Shown piece by piece: positions 53,965 to 56,881 of a DNA stretch of 56,881 nt (position 1 is its first letter; each line of letters begins with the position of its first letter). The translations under genes were made by a program, and so were the position numbers. The notes below the pieces were generated by a model. The model worked only from the letters and a program-made list of their open reading frames with translations, did no database searches and was not told the DNA's origin. Origin of the DNA: Rhodocyclaceae bacterium (GTDB lineage Bacteria > Pseudomonadota > Gammaproteobacteria > Burkholderiales > Rhodocyclaceae); contig JAJVIJ010000052.1 in the NCBI GenBank assembly GCA_022072095.1, positions 2,793 to 59,673 of the forward strand, written 5' to 3'.

Positions 53965-54395
53965 CGCGCCAACCGAGCTACTTCTCCAGTTCCACCGAAG
54001 CCGAAGCCGGGTTTTACCTCGCGCTCGAACGCGGCGACCTCGATGCCATGCTGGATGTCTGGGCCGAGGACGAGGACATCGTCTGCATCCATCCCGGCGG
54101 CCCGCGCCTTGCCGGCACGGCGGACGTGTTCGAGAGCTGGCGGCAGATCTTTGCCGGCGGCGGGCGCATCGCGCTGCGGCGCAGCCATCTGTCGATCACG
54201 CGCGGACCGATGTTCGCGATCCACAGCCTGTACGAGCACATCGCCGGCGGCCCCGGCGAAACCTACCCGCCGGTCGCCGCCACCAACATCTATGTGCGCG
54301 GAGCGCTCGGCTGGCGCATGCTCGTCCACCACGCCTCGCCCACGCCCGAGCGGCTGACCAGCCTGAGCGACGAGGCCGGCCGGCAACTGCACTGA
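53961..54395 (+). CDS. NTF2-like (SnoaL/DUF4440-type) protein
   Basis: The 144-residue single cone-fold domain has the pattern EAEAGFYLALERGDLDAMLDVWAEDEDIVCIHPGGPRLAG followed by beta strands and NIYVRGALGWRMLVHHAS at the end. This matches the nuclear-transport-factor-2 superfamily proteins that act as small-molecule binders or enzymes. No specific activity can be assigned. The start overlaps the waaF stop (ATGA). Confidence 0.82.
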   Translation: MTRQPSYFSSSTEAEAGFYLALERGDLDAMLDVWAEDEDIVCIHPGGPRLAGTADVFESWRQIFAGGGRIALRRSHLSITRGPMFAIHSLYEHIAGGPGETYPPVAATNIYVRGALGWRMLVHHASPTPERLTSLSDEAGRQLH

Positions 54396-54402
54396 GCCCG
54401 TC

Positions 54403-55428
54403 GTGGTGCCGGACCACGGCGCCTACCGCGCGCCGGCCTGGTTGCCCGGTGGCCATGTGCAGACCATCTATCCCACCCTCGTCCCGGTCGCGGCCACGCC
54501 CCTCGACCGCGAACGCTGGGCGACGCCGGACGGCGATTTCATCGATCTGGACTGGAGCGCGGCCGGCGCCGATCGCCACCCGGCCACGCCGCGGGTGGTG
54601 CTGTTCCATGGCCTCGAGGGCAGCTCGCACAGCCACTATGCGCGTGCGCTGGCGGTCGCGGTCCGGGTTGCGGGCTGGCAGCTGGTGGTGCCGCATTTTC
54701 GCGGCTGCTCGGGCACGCCCAATCGACTGCCGCGCGCCTACCACTCCGGCGACAGCGCCGAAATAGACTGGATATTGCGCCGGCTCAAGGCCGCGCATCC
54801 CGCGGCCCCGCTGTTCGCAGCCGGCATCTCGCTCGGCGGCAACGCCCTGGCCAAGTGGCTGGGCGAGCAGGGCGCCGCCGCCGGCTCGCTGGTCGAGGCC
54901 GCCGCCGTCATCTGCGCACCGCTCGATCTCGCGATTTCCGGCCACGCGCTCGCACACGGCCCGAACCGCCTCTACACCCGCCACTTCCTGCGGACCATGA
55001 AGCGGCGCGTGCGGCACAAGCTCGCGCAGTGGCCCGAGCTGGTGTCGCGCGCCGCGCTGGACGAGGCGCGCACACTGCATGATTTCGACGACCTCTACAC
55101 CGCGCCGGTGCACGGCTTCCGCAACGCCGACGACTACTGGCGACGCGCGTCCTGCCGGCCGCTGCTCGCCGGCATACGCGTGCCGACCTGGCTGCTCAAC
55201 CCGGCCAACGACCCCTTCGTGCCCAGCGCCGCCTGGCCGGCACGCCACGAACTGGGCCCGGCCATAGCGTTCGAGACTCCGGCCCAGGGCGGCCACGTCG
55301 GCTTTCCCGCGGGCCCTCCGCCCGGCCGCATCGACTGGCTGCCGGCACGCATGCTGAAATTTTTCAGCCGATACGTGTCGCTGCACCCCGCCATCGCGCC
55401 ACCGTCATGCAACACGCGAATGCGATAA
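54403..55428 (+). CDS. YheT-family alpha/beta hydrolase
   Basis: The 341-residue protein has the YheT/ABHD1-3 start motif APAWLPGGHVQTIYPTL, oxyanion segment FHGLEGSS, HFRGCSGTPNRLPRAYHSGDS and nucleophile elbow GISLGGNALAKWLGE, with Ser as the predicted nucleophile. The late acid and His are in NPANDPFVP and GGHVGF. These are esterases of poorly known substrate. It starts at GTG 54403 (a second GTG follows directly). Confidence 0.87.
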   Translation: MVPDHGAYRAPAWLPGGHVQTIYPTLVPVAATPLDRERWATPDGDFIDLDWSAAGADRHPATPRVVLFHGLEGSSHSHYARALAVAVRVAGWQLVVPHFRGCSGTPNRLPRAYHSGDSAEIDWILRRLKAAHPAAPLFAAGISLGGNALAKWLGEQGAAAGSLVEAAAVICAPLDLAISGHALAHGPNRLYTRHFLRTMKRRVRHKLAQWPELVSRAALDEARTLHDFDDLYTAPVHGFRNADDYWRRASCRPLLAGIRVPTWLLNPANDPFVPSAAWPARHELGPAIAFETPAQGGHVGFPAGPPPGRIDWLPARMLKFFSRYVSLHPAIAPPSCNTRMR

Positions 55429-55450
55429 TCCGTCGAGGAGGACATCGTTC

Positions 55451-56827
55451 ATGCAAGCACCCGCAGCGGAAATATTCAAGGCCTACGACATACGCGGCAT
55501 CGTCGACCATACCCTCACCGAAGAGGCCACGCGCGCCATCGGCCAGGCGCTGGGCAGCGAGGCACGCGCCCGCGGACAGACGCTGATCGCAGTGGGCCGG
55601 GACGGCCGCCTGTCCGGACCGCGGCTCGCCGCGGCGCTGGCACAGGGCATCACCGCAGCCGGGGTGGACGTCGTCGACATCGGCGCCCTGCCCACGCCGG
55701 TGACGTATTTCGCCGCCTACCATCTCGGCTGCATGAGCTGCGTCAGCGTCACCGGCAGCCACAACCCGCCCGACTACAACGGCCTGAAGATGGTGCTGGG
55801 CGGCGAGACGCTGTACGGCCCGATGATCCAGGATCTGCGCCGGCGCATCGCCGGAGGCGATCTCGCCACCGGCTCCGGCCGCGTCACGCAGGCCGACGTG
55901 CGCACCGACTATCTCCAACGCATCGTCGGCGACGTGCGCCTCGCGCGGCCGATGAAACTGGTCGTCGATTGCGGCAACGGCATCGCCGGCGACCTCGCCC
56001 CGCGCCTGTTCCGCGCGCTCGGTTGCCAGGTCCATGAGCTGTTCTGCGAGGTCGACGGCCGCTTTCCGAACCATCACCCCGACCCCTCCAAGCCCGAAAA
56101 CCTCGCCGACACCATCGCCGCGCTGGCCCGCGGCGAAGGCGAACTCGGCCTCGCCTTCGACGGTGACGGCGACCGGCTGGGCGTGGTCACCCGCAGCGGC
56201 GACATCATCTATCCCGACCGGCAGCTCATGCTGTTCGCTGCTGACGTGCTCGAACGCGTGCCGGGCGCGCAGATCATCTACGACGTCAAATGCACGCGCC
56301 GGCTCGCCCCGTGGATCCGCGAGCGCGGCGGCACACCGCTGATGTGGAACACCGGCCATGCGCTGATCAAGGCGAAGCTGCGCGAAACCGGCGCCCCGCT
56401 TGCCGGCGAGATGAGCGGTCACGTCTTCTTCAAGGAACGCTGGTACGGCTTCGACGACGGCCTCTACGCCGCGGCGCGGCTGCTCGAAATCCTGTCGCGC
56501 CACGCCGACCCGAGCGCCGTGCTGAACGCACTGCCGAACGCGCTGAGCACGCCCGAACTGAACCTGAAAATGAACGAAGGCGAGCCCGCCGCACTGATCG
56601 ACACGCTGAAACGCACCGCCTCCTTCGATGGCGCCCAGCAGCTCATCACCATCGACGGCCTGCGCGTCGAATACGCCGACGGCTTCGGCCTGGCACGCGC
56701 GTCGAACACCACCCCCGTCGTCGTGCTGCGCTTCGAAGCCGACGACGCCGCCGCACTCGCGCGCATCCAGCACGACTTCCGGCACGCGCTGCTCGCCGCC
56801 CGCCCGGACCTCAGCCTGCCGTTCTAG
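55451..56827 (+). CDS. algC: Phosphomannomutase/phosphoglucomutase (AlgC type)
   Basis: The 458-residue alpha-D-phosphohexomutase has FKAYDIRGIV at the start, the phosphoserine loop VTGSHNPPDYNG (Ser103), the metal loop DGDGD at 237-241, sugar-specificity loop GEMSGH at 319-324 and a C-terminal phosphate-binding domain. Length and motifs match P. aeruginosa AlgC, which feeds mannose-1-P and glucose-1-P to LPS and exopolysaccharide. GAGGA precedes ATG 55451. The last 54 bases of the window after its stop hold nothing I can identify. Confidence 0.93.
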   Translation: MQAPAAEIFKAYDIRGIVDHTLTEEATRAIGQALGSEARARGQTLIAVGRDGRLSGPRLAAALAQGITAAGVDVVDIGALPTPVTYFAAYHLGCMSCVSVTGSHNPPDYNGLKMVLGGETLYGPMIQDLRRRIAGGDLATGSGRVTQADVRTDYLQRIVGDVRLARPMKLVVDCGNGIAGDLAPRLFRALGCQVHELFCEVDGRFPNHHPDPSKPENLADTIAALARGEGELGLAFDGDGDRLGVVTRSGDIIYPDRQLMLFAADVLERVPGAQIIYDVKCTRRLAPWIRERGGTPLMWNTGHALIKAKLRETGAPLAGEMSGHVFFKERWYGFDDGLYAAARLLEILSRHADPSAVLNALPNALSTPELNLKMNEGEPAALIDTLKRTASFDGAQQLITIDGLRVEYADGFGLARASNTTPVVVLRFEADDAAALARIQHDFRHALLAARPDLSLPF

Positions 56828-56881
56828 CGGTGCGCTTCGTTGTTCCCCCAACCATAGTCAAGGTAACGATGCCAACAACAA

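Overview
The window is GC-rich, densely coded chromosomal DNA, most likely from a gammaproteobacterium. Gene orders typical of that class support this: recG-ubiC-ubiA, dapF-DUF484-xerC, nudJ close to mnmA, and ilvE next to waaF. I cannot name a genus. I see no tRNA, rRNA, CRISPR array or intact insertion sequence.

Region 1 (1-4936) is a yhiI-rbbA-yhhJ type ABC export operon, cut at its 5' end by the window edge. Region 2 (4937-9879) is accessory in character. It holds an outer-membrane TPR/beta-barrel protein overlapping the leader of a FecR-domain protein with a beta-rich C-terminus. This pair resembles a Slam/type XI secretor and its cargo. Downstream lies a scrambled partial copy of the 3' end of yhhJ, so the pair sits between direct repeats. 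A PEP-CTERM protein and a possible transposase scrap follow.

Region 3 (9880-24862) is a catabolic island of two convergent operons. The plus-strand operon encodes an SDR dehydrogenase, a MaoC hydratase and three acyl-CoA dehydrogenases. The minus-strand operon encodes three tandem 535-residue carboxyltransferase beta subunits, one biotin-carboxylase/BCCP alpha subunit, a CaiB-type CoA transferase and an MFS transporter. Together they could import, activate, dehydrogenate, hydrate and carboxylate an acyl-CoA, perhaps a branched or isoprenoid one. The substrate is not visible from sequence. A PP2C/anti-sigma-kinase fusion lies upstream of the carboxylase operon.

Region 4 (24863-39087) is mainly housekeeping: ubiD, a small membrane protein, ridA, recG-ubiC-ubiA, an FAD hydroxylase of the UbiH family with dsbC, then (minus strand) two HtrB-type acyltransferases, a CoA-binding protein, dapF, DUF484 and xerC. 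Many junctions are four-base ATGA overlaps, suggesting translational coupling.

Region 5 (39088-56881) carries metK, malate synthase aceB, a PatZ-like acetyltransferase, a four-PAS histidine kinase, a CoxE-like VWA protein and mnmA. Next come sodC and a transglutaminase-like secreted protein lying between mnmA and nudJ. The end holds ilvE, a zinc-finger protein, waaF, an NTF2-like protein, a YheT-like hydrolase and algC.
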